DNA of 64,000 nt from Cohnella silvisoli (GCF_021190915.1 NZ_JAIOAP010000003.1:310001-374000), one strand, 5' to 3'. Counted from the first letter of the stretch, positions 1 through 9,174 are shown. Made by a program: numbers and translations. The notes: generated from the letters alone by a model not told the origin.

Positions 1-1
1 T

Positions 2-1102
2 ACGAGGGTCGCTCGCGAAGTAGGTACGGACGGCAAACTAGGCGGGCAAGCCCAAGTTAAAGGGGTAGGCGGAACGTGGAAAGACTTGACGGAAAGCGTT
101 AATAACATGGCGCGCAATCTGACAGACCAAGTGCGCAATATCGCTGACGTGACAACTGCGGTCGCAAAAGGGGATTTGTCCAAGAAGATCACCGTTGACG
201 TCAAGGGAGAAATTCTCGAGCTTAAGAATACGATGAATACAATGGTAGACCAGCTTAGTAACTTCGCATCGGAGGTTACCCGGGTTGCGCGCGAAGTAGG
301 CACGGAAGGGAATCTGGGCGCACAAGCGGAAGTGAAGGACGTTTCCGGGACATGGAAGGATTTAACGGATACCGTTAACTATATGGCCAGCAATCTTACG
401 ATTCAGATGCGCAACATCGCAGGCGTTACGACTGCGGTAGCAAACGGGGATCTATCCAAGAAAATTACCGTAGACGTTAAGGGTGAATTGCTGGAACTTA
501 AAAATACGATTAATACGATGGTGGACCAGCTTAATTCTTTTGCTTCCGAGGTTACGCGGGTGGCGCGCGAGGTCGGTACGGACGGGAAATTAGGCGGTCA
601 AGCTCAAGTCCGTGGCGTCGGCGGGACGTGGAAAGACTTAACCGATAACGTTAATATTATGGCGACGAACTTGACGGATCAAGTGCGCGGGATCGCCAAG
701 GTCGTTACGGCGGTAGCGAAAGGGAATTTGAAACAGAAGCTGACCGTGGAAGCCAAAGGTGAAATCGCGGAGCTGACGGATACGATCAACAATATGATCG
801 ATACTCTTGCTACCTTCGCCGATCAGGTTACGACAGTAGCTCGCGAAGTAGGAGCGGAAGGAAAGCTGGGCGGACAAGCGAGCGTTCCGGGCGCTGCCGG
901 CACGTGGCGCGATCTTACCGACAACGTTAACTATATGGCGAGCACGTTGACTACTCAGGTGCGGGCGATCACGAACGTTGCGACGGCGGTTACGAACGGC
1001 GATCTGTCCCGGGCCATCGACGTCGCCGCCGCAGGCGAAGTCGAAACGCTTAAAGACAACATCAACGAAATGATTCGCAACCTTAAGGAAACGACCCGTA
1101 TC
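2..1102 (+). repeat. in-frame 276-bp repeats encoding HAMP modules
   Basis: The sequence repeats with a period of 276 bp (92 codons), with units beginning near 2, 278, 554 and 830. Each unit encodes [10 protein letters not shown], then GTWKDLTD, then a [18 protein letters not shown] segment. The first three units are close copies and the fourth is more diverged. More units may lie upstream of the window. Confidence 0.85.
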
Positions 1103-3841
1103 AATACGGAACAAGATTGGCTCAAGACAAACCTGGCGAAAATCTCCCGTTTGCTGCAAGGTCAAAGAGACTTGTATGCGGTCAGCAGGATGATTCTGTC
1201 CGAATTGGCTCCGCTCGTATCAATGCAGCATGGCGTATTCTATATCAACGAACCCGCTGGCGGCGAACAAGTCCTTAAGCTGTTCGCGAGTTATGCTTAC
1301 CAGAATCGCAAGCATCTGTCGAACGAGTTCCGAGCCGGGCAAGGGCTGGTCGGCCAATGCTTAATAGAGAAGCAGCGCATATTGCTCACGAATGTTCCTG
1401 GGGATTACGTCGTTATTTCATCGGCGCTTGGGGAAGCAACTCCGCTGAATATCGTTTTGCTGCCAATTATTTTCGAAGATCAGGTTCTTGCAGTATTGGA
1501 GCTTGCTTCCTTCCGCGCTTTCAGCGGGATCGATCTTGCTTTCCTGGATCAATTGACGGAATCGATCGGTATCGTCATTAATACGATGCAGGCGAATCAG
1601 CGGACGGAGGAATTGCTCATCCAATCCCAGTCCTTGACCGAGGAACTTCAGAAGCAGCAGATGGAACTGCAAAATACGAACGATGAGTTGGAGGATAAAG
1701 CCAAGCTGCTTGTCATTCAGAAAGCCGAAGTGGAGAGCAAGAACAACGAAGTCGAGGTTGCCAAACGTTTTCTCGAGGAGAAAGCCGAACAACTCGCGTT
1801 GACGTCCAAGTATAAATCCGAGTTTCTCGCGAACATGTCCCATGAGCTGCGTACTCCGCTTAACTCCTTGCTGTTGTTGGCGGAACAGCTTGCCGAGAAT
1901 CCGGACGAGAACTTAACGGATCATCAGGTCAAATTCGCCAAGACGATCCAAGACTCGGGCTTCGAATTGCTTAACCTCATTAATGATATTTTGGATCTGT
2001 CGAAAGTCGAGTCAGGCACCATTACTCCCGATTACGGTGAGCTTTCTCTAATGGAACTGACGGACGGGTTGGACCGGACATTCCGCCATATGGTCGATGA
2101 GAAAAAGCTGGATTACCGGATCAAGATCGAACCGGATGTCCCGGGAACCATGATTACGGATGCGAAGCGGCTGCAGCAAATCTTGAAAAACTTGCTGTCG
2201 AACGCGTTTAAGTTCACGGAAAAAGGACAGATCATGCTTCTCATCCGCAGAGCCAAGGATGGGTGGAGTTCGAACAACGATACGTTGAATCGCGCCAAAC
2301 GGGTAATATGTTTCTCCGTAAGCGATACGGGGATCGGCATTCCTCAGGAAAAGCAGCAGATTATATTCGAAGCTTTCCAGCAGGCGGACGGAAGCACGAA
2401 CCGTGAATATGGAGGAACGGGCTTGGGTCTTGCGATTTCCAGGGAAATCGCGGAGATGCTTGGCGGCGAGATTACGCTTTTCAGCGAAGTGGACAGCGGA
2501 AGCGTGTTTAACCTGTACTTGCCGACGGAAGCGGATTTTCCCGAGATTGAGCAAAGAACTAAACACGTTCCCGAAGTTATAGACGTAACGCCTCCAAAGC
2601 GTACGCGCAGCCTTGCGAACCAAGCGGACGAAGAGACGATGGACGACCGGAACAATATTCAGCCTGGAGACCGCGTGTTTCTCATTATCGAGGACGATAG
2701 GAAGTTTAATGAAATCATAATGGATGTTTTACGGAAAAAAGGCATCAAAGCCGTTATTACAGCCAAGGGGCTAAACACGCTTGAGCTTGTGCATAAATAC
2801 AATCCGGTCGCGATCACTTTGGATTTACATCTTGAGGATACGGATGGATGGCTTGTCATCGAACATTTGAAGAACGACATTAACGTACGGCATATTCCCG
2901 TGTGCGTCATGACCGTGGATGAAGACGAAATTGAATTGATGAAGAAGGGTGTTTACGATTATTTCTGTAAGCCGGTGACGAACGAGGATCTGGAGAACGC
3001 GCTCGATAAGCTTAATCGTTATGCCGATAAAGCTGTCCATCAATTGCTTGTCGTCGATAACGATGAAACGCGGAGCAAAGAAACAGTGGCAATGCTCGAT
3101 AATAAGGATGTCAAGATTATTGCCGTGGATACAGGACGCAAAGCCTTGAACCAGTTAAACTCCAAGCCGATCGACTGCGTACTTGTGGATTTCGAATTGC
3201 CGGATATGAACGTGTTTCATTTTATCCGCGAAATACAGAAGAACGGCAAGAACAAATATATGCCGGTCGTGATTCATCCAAGCAAGAAACTAACACCTCA
3301 AGAGGAGAAAGATTTAGACGAAATCATGAAATCGGCGATCGTTAAAGTCGTGAAGTCGCCTGTCCAGATGATGGACGAAACGACTTTGTTCCTTCACAGG
3401 AAGGCGGAGAGTCTTCCGGCTGAATCCAGGGAAGCGCTTGAGAAGCTTCATCAATCGGACGATATGATCGAATATAAGAAAGTACTTGTCGTCGATGACG
3501 ACATCCGGAACATTTTTGCATTGACGTCGATCTTGGAACGTCATTATATGAAAGTACTTCCGGCGGAGAACGGTCATGACGCGATCACCATCCTGGAACA
3601 AACACCGGACATAGAGATCGTCCTCATGGATATTATGATGCCGGTCATGGATGGCTACGAGACGACTCGCGCCATTCGCCAAATTCCGGAATTCAAAGAA
3701 CTTCCCATCATCGCGTTAACCGCTAAGGCTATGCAGGGAGACCGCGAGCTGTGTTTGGAAGCAGGGGCTTCCGACTATATTACGAAACCGGTGAACAGCG
3801 CGCAGTTGCTCTCCATGATTCGCGTTTGGTTGGATCGTTAG
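2..3841 (+). CDS. poly-HAMP hybrid sensor histidine kinase/response regulator (5' end missing)
   Basis: The reading frame is open from base 2, so the N-terminus lies outside the window. The visible part holds at least four consecutive HAMP-type repeats of 92 residues (to about base 1102). A GAF-like domain (about 1160-1590) and a coiled coil (about 1610-1810) follow. The HisKA H-box SHELRTPL has its phospho-accepting histidine codon at 1841. A HATPase_c domain shows DTGIGIP and [10 protein letters not shown]. Three receiver domains begin near 2670, 3045 and 3480; each has a plausible acceptor Asp, and the third (VLVVDDD, LMDIMMP) is the most canonical. No membrane segment is visible, and arrays of this kind usually work as soluble sensors. 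This build resembles group III (Nik1-like) kinases, usually linked to osmotic or envelope signals. The ligand and output are unknown, since no receiver carries a DNA-binding domain. Confidence 0.93.
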   Translation, partial: TRVAREVGTDGKLGGQAQVKGVGGTWKDLTESVNNMARNLTDQVRNIADVTTAVAKGDLSKKITVDVKGEILELKNTMNTMVDQLSNFASEVTRVAREVGTEGNLGAQAEVKDVSGTWKDLTDTVNYMASNLTIQMRNIAGVTTAVANGDLSKKITVDVKGELLELKNTINTMVDQLNSFASEVTRVAREVGTDGKLGGQAQVRGVGGTWKDLTDNVNIMATNLTDQVRGIAKVVTAVAKGNLKQKLTVEAKGEIAELTDTINNMIDTLATFADQVTTVAREVGAEGKLGGQASVPGAAGTWRDLTDNVNYMASTLTTQVRAITNVATAVTNGDLSRAIDVAAAGEVETLKDNINEMIRNLKETTRINTEQDWLKTNLAKISRLLQGQRDLYAVSRMILSELAPLVSMQHGVFYINEPAGGEQVLKLFASYAYQNRKHLSNEFRAGQGLVGQCLIEKQRILLTNVPGDYVVISSALGEATPLNIVLLPIIFEDQVLAVLELASFRAFSGIDLAFLDQLTESIGIVINTMQANQRTEELLIQSQSLTEELQKQQMELQNTNDELEDKAKLLVIQKAEVESKNNEVEVAKRFLEEKAEQLALTSKYKSEFLANMSHELRTPLNSLLLLAEQLAENPDENLTDHQVKFAKTIQDSGFELLNLINDILDLSKVESGTITPDYGELSLMELTDGLDRTFRHMVDEKKLDYRIKIEPDVPGTMITDAKRLQQILKNLLSNAFKFTEKGQIMLLIRRAKDGWSSNNDTLNRAKRVICFSVSDTGIGIPQEKQQIIFEAFQQADGSTNREYGGTGLGLAISREIAEMLGGEITLFSEVDSGSVFNLYLPTEADFPEIEQRTKHVPEVIDVTPPKRTRSLANQADEETMDDRNNIQPGDRVFLIIEDDRKFNEIIMDVLRKKGIKAVITAKGLNTLELVHKYNPVAITLDLHLEDTDGWLVIEHLKNDINVRHIPVCVMTVDEDEIELMKKGVYDYFCKPVTNEDLENALDKLNRYADKAVHQLLVVDNDETRSKETVAMLDNKDVKIIAVDTGRKALNQLNSKPIDCVLVDFELPDMNVFHFIREIQKNGKNKYMPVVIHPSKKLTPQEEKDLDEIMKSAIVKVVKSPVQMMDETTLFLHRKAESLPAESREALEKLHQSDDMIEYKKVLVVDDDIRNIFALTSILERHYMKVLPAENGHDAITILEQTPDIEIVLMDIMMPVMDGYETTRAIRQIPEFKELPIIALTAKAMQGDRELCLEAGASDYITKPVNSAQLLSMIRVWLDR

Positions 3842-3985
3842 GCGGCTTTTGCTTGCTATTATCCAACATAAATCGGGGACGAAGGGCATAGAGATGATAT
3901 TGGGAGACGAATAAGAGGCTCGAGAGGGTCGTAATGATCATCGCGCTGGTTAACAAAGCAGAGAAATAAGTTTTTTCATGGACGG

Positions 3986-4019
3986 ACCGGAACGCTCATT
4001 TGGGCGCTTCCGGTTTTTT
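3986..4019 (+). terminator. rho-independent terminator of the hybrid kinase gene
   Basis: The arms ACCGGAA-CGC and GCG-CTTCCGGT flank a short loop, with one bulged C, and are followed by TTTTTT. The hairpin sits 145 bp after the kinase stop codon and nothing is encoded between. Confidence 0.75.
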
Positions 4020-4068
4020 GTTGTACGATCAGTAAGTTTTGGACACCTACTCATCTGGAAAATGTAGG

Positions 4069-4095
4069 AAAAAACCGGCACCTAATTTCAGTGCC
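4069..4095 (-). terminator. possible minus-strand terminator downstream of the transposase pseudogene
   Basis: Read on the minus strand, GGCAC and GTGCC pair around a 9-nt loop and are followed by GGTTTTTT. The stem is short, so confidence is moderate. It lies about 270 bp after the transposase stop codon. Confidence 0.4.
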
Positions 4096-4097
4096 AT

Positions 4098-4135
4098 TTC
4101 GGAGAAATGGTACCATTATCCCCTTGCTTCAGAAG
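4098..4135 (-). repeat. inverted outlying copy of the GGGGATAATGGTAC repeat
   Basis: This 38-bp segment, read on the minus strand, closely matches the core of the 72-bp tandem repeat at 5437-5695, including CTTCTGA-like and GGGGATAATGGTAC blocks. It lies on the other side of the transposase pseudogene and in the opposite orientation, so the two sites bracket it. Confidence 0.7.
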
Positions 4136-4136
4136 T

Positions 4137-4290
4137 GAGTTGCCAATCAGCGGATATTCGAATGTCATGATTTAAGAGGGAGTTGCCAATCAGCGGATTT
4201 ACGAATGTCGTGACTTGAGTGGGGAGTTATAATCAGCGAGTTGCATGATTGAGTGGGAGTTGCAATCAACGGATTCCCGGATATCACGCA
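4137..4290. repeat. four degenerate direct repeats of about 43 bp
   Basis: Units begin at 4137, 4180, 4224 and 4257, each with GAGTTGCCAATCAGCGGAT or a decayed version. Units 1 and 2 are nearly identical (43 and 44 bp). Units 3 and 4 are shortened and diverged, which suggests an old array that is decaying. No coding sense was seen. Confidence 0.75.
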
Positions 4291-4364
4291 CAAGTTTGCC
4301 GTTTCTTGAATTGGAATGGAACTGAACGGGTTATCGGCAACTTAAAAAGCAGTCATCCCAAGCA

Positions 4365-5291
4365 TCAAGCATTCCATAAGGTGAGATATTTTCCTTTCCA
4401 CTTCGCTTTGCTTCCCCAGATCACCCAGGGAACGGTGAGAACCGATTTGCTGCGGGTCAGATCTTTGTAAGTCAAGGTTGGTGTCACAGCGCACCAATGG
4501 AGCAGTTGGCTGAAGACCGGGGCATGGCGGAGTTTTAAGTTCAACCGGAAACAAAACTCGTCTAAATAAGCCTGCAAATGTTTGGCCCCGATGCCATTAA
4601 ACGTATTGTTCAGCCACGCGGTCACCTTCCACTTGATTAGGTTCAAAGCTGGGTGAAGTTTGCCGCGCCCCAAAACGGTCACAGCCTGTCCATCTATATG
4701 ATCTTTTACGAACGCTTGGACACCAGACTTTTCAATCCACCTCAACGCGTTATTCACATGGCTGGGATCCGGTTGTTTGATTTTGACCTGCTGAGGCTCG
4801 TCTCGCTCGTTGAGGGAGACGCCGATCAACAGCGGCTGCTGGGCCTCGCTATAATACGTATAACCGTAAGAGATCGGGTCAACTCGCACAACACCCGTGA
4901 GCGGGTCGCCTTCATCGGCTTGTTGCAGGGCATGGCGGATTTTTCTTGCGATGAGCCACGCAGTCTTATAGGTGACTTGAATCACTTGGGATAGGCGGGA
5001 GGCGCTGATGCCGGAAGGCCGGGAGATGAGAAACATCGCTTGGAACCAGCGGGTCAACAAAGTGAAGCTGCCTTCCATGATGGTGCCGGCGATGACAGAC
5101 GTCTGATGGCGACAGGAGCAGCATTCGTATAGAGGCAGTCTGCGCGTAGAAATGAGATAAAAATGAGTATGATGACAAGTCGGGCAACGGAAGTCGTCCG
5201 GCCATCTGGCTTCGAACAGCGCCTAGGCGCAAGCCTGCTCGGAGTTGAACTGCTGGCAAAATGCCTCGAAGGTCAGATGATCCGGAAACAT
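4365..5291 (-). pseudogene. IS1595-family (ISXO2-like) transposase, interrupted by an in-frame TAG
   Basis: Reading from ATG 5291, with GGGGAG placed correctly upstream, gives a zinc-ribbon N-terminus with CPTC and CCSC knuckles. The transposase core continues to the stop at 4365 and ends in KHLQAYLDEFCFRLN, typical of the IS1595 group. Codon 23 is TAG (5223-5225) where one C-to-T change from CAG (Gln) would restore the frame; both sides are otherwise intact at about 308 codons. An internal ATG at 5078 would give a 237-residue product lacking the zinc ribbon. I found no convincing classical terminal repeats; the inverted GGGATAATGGTAC copies on both sides are the only candidates. Recent inactivation or a sequencing error are both possible. 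Confidence 0.85.
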
Positions 5292-5317
5292 AGACGACTC
5301 CCCTTTTACAACGAAAT

Positions 5318-5359
5318 AGAACATTTGTTCTTATTTTCATCATACCAAACATGCGTTCT
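5318..5359 (-). promoter_or_regulatory. two LexA (DinR)-like boxes
   Basis: On the minus strand, AGAACAAATGTTCT (5331-5318) matches the Gram-positive LexA core GAAC-N4-GTTC exactly. A second site, AGAACGCATGTTT (5359-5347), matches with one core mismatch. The second box lies inside the spacer of the promoter at 5339-5367 and the first just downstream of its -10 element, as expected for a repressor blocking RNA polymerase. Confidence 0.55.
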
Positions 5360-5367
5360 ATTTTCAA
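5339..5367 (-). promoter_or_regulatory. sigma-A promoter reading toward the transposase pseudogene
   Basis: On the minus strand, TTGAAA (5367-5362) and TATGAT (5344-5339) are separated by exactly 17 bp. The start codon of the transposase frame follows about 48 bp downstream with its own GGGGAG. Confidence 0.65.
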
Positions 5368-5436
5368 GAGATATCGGGTAAAATTTCAACGTTCCGGGTT
5401 TATTTTCAACTGTATGAACCAAGTGTTTTCCCCCTT

Positions 5437-5695
5437 ATCGGATGGGATAATGGTACGTTTTCGGGGGAAGGAGGTAGGGAAGGCTGCGGTGGGCTTATTC
5501 TCTTTCTGATGCGAGGGGATAATGGTACGTTTTCGCGGAAAGGAGGTAGGGAAGGCTGCGGTGGGCTTATTCTTTTTCTGATGTGAGGGGATAATGGTAC
5601 ATTTCGCGGAAGGAGGTGGGAGCCGTTGCGGTAGTCCTATTCTCCTTCTGATGCGAAGGGCTAAAGGTACGTTTTCGCGAACAGCCGCAGGCATG
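5437..5695. repeat. 72-bp tandem repeat, about 3.6 units
   Basis: GGGATAATGGTAC cores start at 5444, 5516 and 5588, with a decayed copy at 5658, giving spacings of 72, 72 and 70 bp. Between cores are conserved blocks GGAAGGAGGTAGGGAAGG and GCGGTGGGCTTATTCT. The second unit is the cleanest. There are no unique spacers, so this is not a CRISPR array. The function is unknown. Confidence 0.85.
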
Positions 5696-5713
5696 AATGG
5701 GTACGATTGCTAC

Positions 5714-5739
5714 GGCCGGAGGTCAAGCCTCCGGTTTTT
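5714..5739 (+). terminator. hairpin terminator after the tandem repeat
   Basis: CCGGAGG and CCTCCGG form a perfect 7-bp stem with a 5-nt loop, followed by TTTTT. No gene was recognised immediately upstream, so it may end a non-coding transcript across the repeats or shield the downstream gene. Confidence 0.55.
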
Positions 5740-5888
5740 CTTAAATAAAATTTTTGAGCGCATTTATCTCATTTGTCAGCTATACGACATTATGAGCGCC
5801 GTTTTTATGATAATATTAATATATCCAATCGGAATACTGTAGTTTAGCCGACTATGTTTGAAACGGAATTAGAAGAGGTGATCTTACC

Positions 5889-6554
5889 GTGGATATAATT
5901 AATGACCAATTAGAATTCGGCGAAAAGGATAGCGTTATGGACGTCATCGTCGATGCTTTTCACAAATTCGGCGTCCAAAGAACGTTCAAAAAAAATGAAT
6001 TCGTTTTTCTCGAGAACGATCTGCCTAACGCCGCCTATTACGTGGATTCGGGTTTAATTAAAATTTCCCAATCTTCTCAGGAGGGTCAAGGGATCACTTT
6101 ATTCCTGCGCTACGCAGGAGAAATATTCGGCAATGCGGAGATTTTATCGAATCTAAAGCGACAAAGATATGCTCGGTGTTTAAGCGATAGCGAAATGATC
6201 ACGTTAGATGCCCGAAAGTTTCTGGAATTAGCCCGGGAGAATTCCGATTTCGCTTATTCATTAGCCGTCTTAGGCGCGCGCAGATTGTTGCAGACGCAAA
6301 AAGTCGTTGAAACGTTAATTAGCCGTCCCGTTTCGTGGAGGCTTGCTTGGTTTCTGGTACAGATGGGAAAGCCAATGGACGAAAGACTTGAGATCCTGCT
6401 GCAGCTAAGCCATGAGGAAATTTCCTATGTCATTGGATGCAGCAGGCAAACGATTACCGAAACTCTGAATAAATGGAGCGAGAAAAAACTAATCGATTAC
6501 ACGAAGAAGAAAATCATCATTTATAATTCAAGCCGTTTTTTAGCGGACATCTAA
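5889..6554 (+). CDS. Crp/Fnr-family transcriptional regulator
   Basis: This 221-residue protein has the Crp/Fnr layout: an N-terminal cyclic-nucleotide-binding-type beta-barrel (about residues 20-130), a connecting helix, and a C-terminal winged helix with the recognition segment ISYVIGCSRQTITETLNKW (about 178-196). No N-terminal cysteine cluster is seen, so an Fnr-type Fe-S sensor is unlikely and the ligand is unknown. The GTG start is preceded by AGAGGTG at good spacing. It ends 26 bp before the ABC transporter ATPase on the same strand, so it probably controls that transporter and may be cotranscribed. The coding sequence looks AT-richer than much of the window, which could mean a separate origin. 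Confidence 0.85.
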   Translation: MDIINDQLEFGEKDSVMDVIVDAFHKFGVQRTFKKNEFVFLENDLPNAAYYVDSGLIKISQSSQEGQGITLFLRYAGEIFGNAEILSNLKRQRYARCLSDSEMITLDARKFLELARENSDFAYSLAVLGARRLLQTQKVVETLISRPVSWRLAWFLVQMGKPMDERLEILLQLSHEEISYVIGCSRQTITETLNKWSEKKLIDYTKKKIIIYNSSRFLADI

Positions 6555-6580
6555 AGAGAATAAGGCATGGGGGTGGAAAA

Positions 6581-7420
6581 ATGATTGAAATCAGCAATGT
6601 GGGTAAGTCTTTTGCGGAGCGAAATAGAGAGCATTATATCGCGCTGGATCAAGTTTCTTTTGCCGTGAAAAAGGGGGAATTCGTTTCATTGGTTGGACCC
6701 TCCGGTTGTGGTAAATCGACTCTATTGAATATGATCGCCGGATTTGAAAAAGCGGAGACCGGAATTATCGAAGTAAACGGGCACAAGGTGAAAGGTCCGG
6801 GTCCCGATCGCGTTGTCGTATTTCAAGAACACGGATTGTTTCCGTGGTTAACCGTTCTTGATAATGTAGCGTTCGGCTTAAAGCAAAGGGGGTTGAGCAA
6901 AAAAGAACGACATTCAATTGCCCTAGAGCAAATAAAAGCCGTTCACCTAAGTAAATTTATCGATCGTTATCCTCATCAGCTATCCGGCGGAATGAAGCAG
7001 AGGGTCGCTATCGCTAGAGCTTTAGCGATGGACCCGGATATTTTGCTGATGGACGAACCTTTTGCCGCTTTGGATGAGCAAACGAGGTCCATTTTGCAAA
7101 AGGATCTAGAGGAAATTTGGGTGAAGACGCAAAAAACGATTTTGTTTATCACCCACAATATCCGCGAGGCCGTTATGTTGTCCGATCGCGTTCTGGTGAT
7201 GTCCACGCAGCCCGGCAAAATAAAGAAAGAGTTTATCGTCCAAGCGGCAAGGCCGCACAGCATCGGAGATCCGTTGATCCATCACCTAGAAAGTAAAATA
7301 ACCGAAGAGCTTGCAGACGAGCTTGAGAAGGTCGTAAGGGAGGAAATGGGGGATGAATATCGCATTAAGAAGAACACTTTTTCTATTCCTTCTGTTGATA
7401 GCATGGGATTTGGGATATAG
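6581..7420 (+). CDS. ABC transporter ATP-binding protein, SsuB/TauB/NrtD class
   Basis: This 279-residue ATPase energises import of a small anion such as a sulfonate, taurine or nitrate-like compound. Walker A is GPSGCGKST (from residue 39), the Q-loop is FQEHGLFPWL, the signature LSGGMKQR is at 134-141 and Walker B ILLMDEP at 154-160, followed by the H-loop ITHN. FPWL after the Q-loop is characteristic of the SsuB/TauB/NrtD group. The last 22 codons overlap the start of the permease gene in another frame by 68 bp. Homologues often end near the overlap start, so the tail may be a dispensable extension. It forms one operon with the permease and binding protein. Confidence 0.93.
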   Translation: MIEISNVGKSFAERNREHYIALDQVSFAVKKGEFVSLVGPSGCGKSTLLNMIAGFEKAETGIIEVNGHKVKGPGPDRVVVFQEHGLFPWLTVLDNVAFGLKQRGLSKKERHSIALEQIKAVHLSKFIDRYPHQLSGGMKQRVAIARALAMDPDILLMDEPFAALDEQTRSILQKDLEEIWVKTQKTILFITHNIREAVMLSDRVLVMSTQPGKIKKEFIVQAARPHSIGDPLIHHLESKITEELADELEKVVREEMGDEYRIKKNTFSIPSVDSMGFGI

Positions 7421-8108
7421 GTATCTTCACTGGGGTTGGAAGTTCCCTTCTCCGCTTCAGACGTATCAAGCCTTTGTTGACGGATTCACTCAAGGTCATC
7501 TGTGGGGTTCTATCTCTGCGAGTCTCAGGCGTTTGCTGATCTCTTTCGTAATCTCGATTGCCATCGGAACGACTCTGGGCTTTTTATTCGCCCGCTTTCG
7601 TTTTTTCGACCAAACTTTCGGATTTCTCGTCGTCGCTCTTCAAACCGTTCCAAGTATCGCCTGGTTGCCGTTCGCCATTATCTGGTTTGGGCTGAATGAC
7701 ACAGCCGTCATTTTCATCACGACCATTGGGGCCACTTGGACAATGTCCATGGCGAGCCGCACCGGAATTATGAACATATCAACGTTGCACATAAGAGCAG
7801 CACAGATGATGGGGACAGGAAACGGATTCCGCATGTTTTTCCAAGTGATGATTCCTGCGGCTTTTCCTCATTTGATGACGGGGATACGCGTAGCGTGGGC
7901 TTTCGCATGGAGAGCGCTTGTAGCGGGGGAACTGGTTGCCAAGGGAGTGGGACTGGGACAAATGCTTCAAGATAGCCGCGATATCGGGGATACGGCCTCG
8001 ATCTTGTGCGTCGTCATTATAATCGCGATCATCGGGACGATATCCGATCACCTTTGCTTTAAACGGCTGGAGGACAAAATTATGCTTCGCTTCGGCTATA
8101 TCAAATAA
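7353..8108 (+). CDS. ABC transporter permease, SsuC/TauC/NrtB class
   Basis: This 251-residue membrane protein has about six hydrophobic segments and the inner-membrane-component loop near residues 150-190, here MMGTGNGFRMFFQVMIPAAF, the contact site for the ATPase (compare the EAA motif). Late features such as GELVAKGVGLGQ are typical of sulfonate/taurine/nitrate permeases. The ATG at 7353 follows GGGAGGAAATGGGGG, so the start is well supported despite the 68-bp overlap with the ATPase gene; this suggests translational coupling. Confidence 0.93.
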   Translation: MNIALRRTLFLFLLLIAWDLGYRYLHWGWKFPSPLQTYQAFVDGFTQGHLWGSISASLRRLLISFVISIAIGTTLGFLFARFRFFDQTFGFLVVALQTVPSIAWLPFAIIWFGLNDTAVIFITTIGATWTMSMASRTGIMNISTLHIRAAQMMGTGNGFRMFFQVMIPAAFPHLMTGIRVAWAFAWRALVAGELVAKGVGLGQMLQDSRDIGDTASILCVVIIIAIIGTISDHLCFKRLEDKIMLRFGYIK

Positions 8109-8121
8109 TGGGGGAATGGAA

Positions 8122-9153
8122 ATGAGGAAATTTACTTGGACTATCAGCGTCATCGTATTCATCGCAATTATGGTTTCGGCATGCGGGCAAAAAAACGAAG
8201 CAGCTTCGTCAAATGAAAATTTAACGGTAAAAATCGGGTTGTTGAAAAACGTTACGCACGCTCCGGCGTTTATCGCGATCCAAAACGGCTATTTTCAAAA
8301 AGAGTTCGGCAGCAACGTAAAAATCGAAGTAACCGCATTCGACAACGGTTCCGACTTCTCAACGGCAATCGCTACCCATCAAATCGATCTAGGTTTCGTC
8401 GGTCCTGGACCCGCGATCAACCAATATCTCAAAAGCAAAAACTTCCGTATTATTTCGGGTTCCAACAATGGCGGTGCCGTTTTGATCGTGCGAACAGGGG
8501 CGGGCATTAAATCGGTGAAGGATTTGGCCGGCAAAACGGTCGCGATTCCGACTAAAGGAAGCACAAACGAAATATCCCTTCGCTTGTTGTTAGAGCAGGA
8601 AGGACTGAAAGTAACGACGGACTCGTCCGGGGTGCAGCTCATCACTCGTAAGCCGGCCGATACTTTGGTTGCCATGCGTCAGAAAGAAGTCGATGCCACG
8701 CTCATTCCCGAGCCTTGGGGCTCCCAAATGGTTCAAGAAGGAACCGGAGAGGTGTTAGTGGATTGGGACCGAATTCCTCCTAATAACGGAGATTACCCGT
8801 TAACTCTTCTAACGGCAAACGATCAATTTCTTAAAGAGCATCGGGATTTAGCTATTAAAGCGATTAAAGCCAATATCCAAGGCATCGACTTTATTACACA
8901 AGATCCGAGCAAGTCGTACGATTTAATTAGTCAGGAGCTTAAAGAGTTAACGGGCAAAGGAATGAAACCCGAACTTATTAAAGCCGCGCTGGATCATCTT
9001 AAGCTAACGCATGAGGTTCAGCCGGATGCGATTAACGTTATGGCGAAGGTTTCGTTTGACGCTGGATACATCAAAGGAATCAAGGAAAACGAACTGGATT
9101 TAAGTCCGTTTATCGATCTGTCTTTATTGGATGAAGCGGTAAACAATAAGTAA
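8122..9153 (+). CDS. ABC transporter substrate-binding lipoprotein, SsuA/TauA/NrtA class
   Basis: The protein (343 residues from ATG 8122) begins with MRKFTWTISV and has a lipobox VSAC about 20 residues in, so it should be lipid-anchored outside the membrane. The body is an NMT1/SsuA-type periplasmic-binding fold: KIGLLKNVTHAPAFIAIQNG at the front, a glycine/serine-rich ligand loop (SGSNNGGAVLIV), then DLAGKTVAIPTKGST. The start at 8122 is preferred over 8116 because GGGG lies seven bases upstream. The ligand cannot be read from sequence; sulfonate ester, taurine or an aromatic sulfonate are most likely from the neighbours. Confidence 0.9.
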   Translation: MRKFTWTISVIVFIAIMVSACGQKNEAASSNENLTVKIGLLKNVTHAPAFIAIQNGYFQKEFGSNVKIEVTAFDNGSDFSTAIATHQIDLGFVGPGPAINQYLKSKNFRIISGSNNGGAVLIVRTGAGIKSVKDLAGKTVAIPTKGSTNEISLRLLLEQEGLKVTTDSSGVQLITRKPADTLVAMRQKEVDATLIPEPWGSQMVQEGTGEVLVDWDRIPPNNGDYPLTLLTANDQFLKEHRDLAIKAIKANIQGIDFITQDPSKSYDLISQELKELTGKGMKPELIKAALDHLKLTHEVQPDAINVMAKVSFDAGYIKGIKENELDLSPFIDLSLLDEAVNNK

Positions 9154-9174
9154 CGTTGCATGGAGGTTTTGAAA

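Larger units (their letters stand above)
3842..4364. other. gene-free stretch between the hybrid kinase and the transposase pseudogene
   Basis: No credible coding frame was seen. The stretch holds the kinase terminator (3986-4019), a possible minus-strand terminator for the transposase gene (4069-4095), one inverted copy of the repeat found at 5437-5695 (4098-4135), and four degenerate direct repeats (4137-4290). The rest looks like plain spacer. Confidence 0.6.
5292..5888. other. gene-free stretch with promoter, LexA-like boxes and tandem repeats
   Basis: This holds the promoter and LexA-like boxes of the transposase pseudogene (5318-5367), the 72-bp tandem repeat (5437-5695), a hairpin terminator (5714-5739) and the AT-rich leader of the Crp/Fnr-type gene. 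A long minus-strand frame exists across the repeats only because 72 is a multiple of three; it has no ribosome binding site or protein-like features and was not called. Confidence 0.6.

Noticed and set aside
638..3682. Several long minus-strand frames opposite the hybrid kinase
   Set aside because: They are shadows of a repetitive, codon-biased gene without ribosome binding sites or recognisable domains.
5386..5694. Minus-strand frame of 102 codons with an internal 24-residue repeat
   Set aside because: It arises because the 72-bp tandem repeat has a length divisible by three. There is no ribosome binding site and the composition is not protein-like.
5437..5695. Possible CRISPR array
   Set aside because: Units are contiguous 72-bp copies without unique spacers, and no cas genes are nearby.
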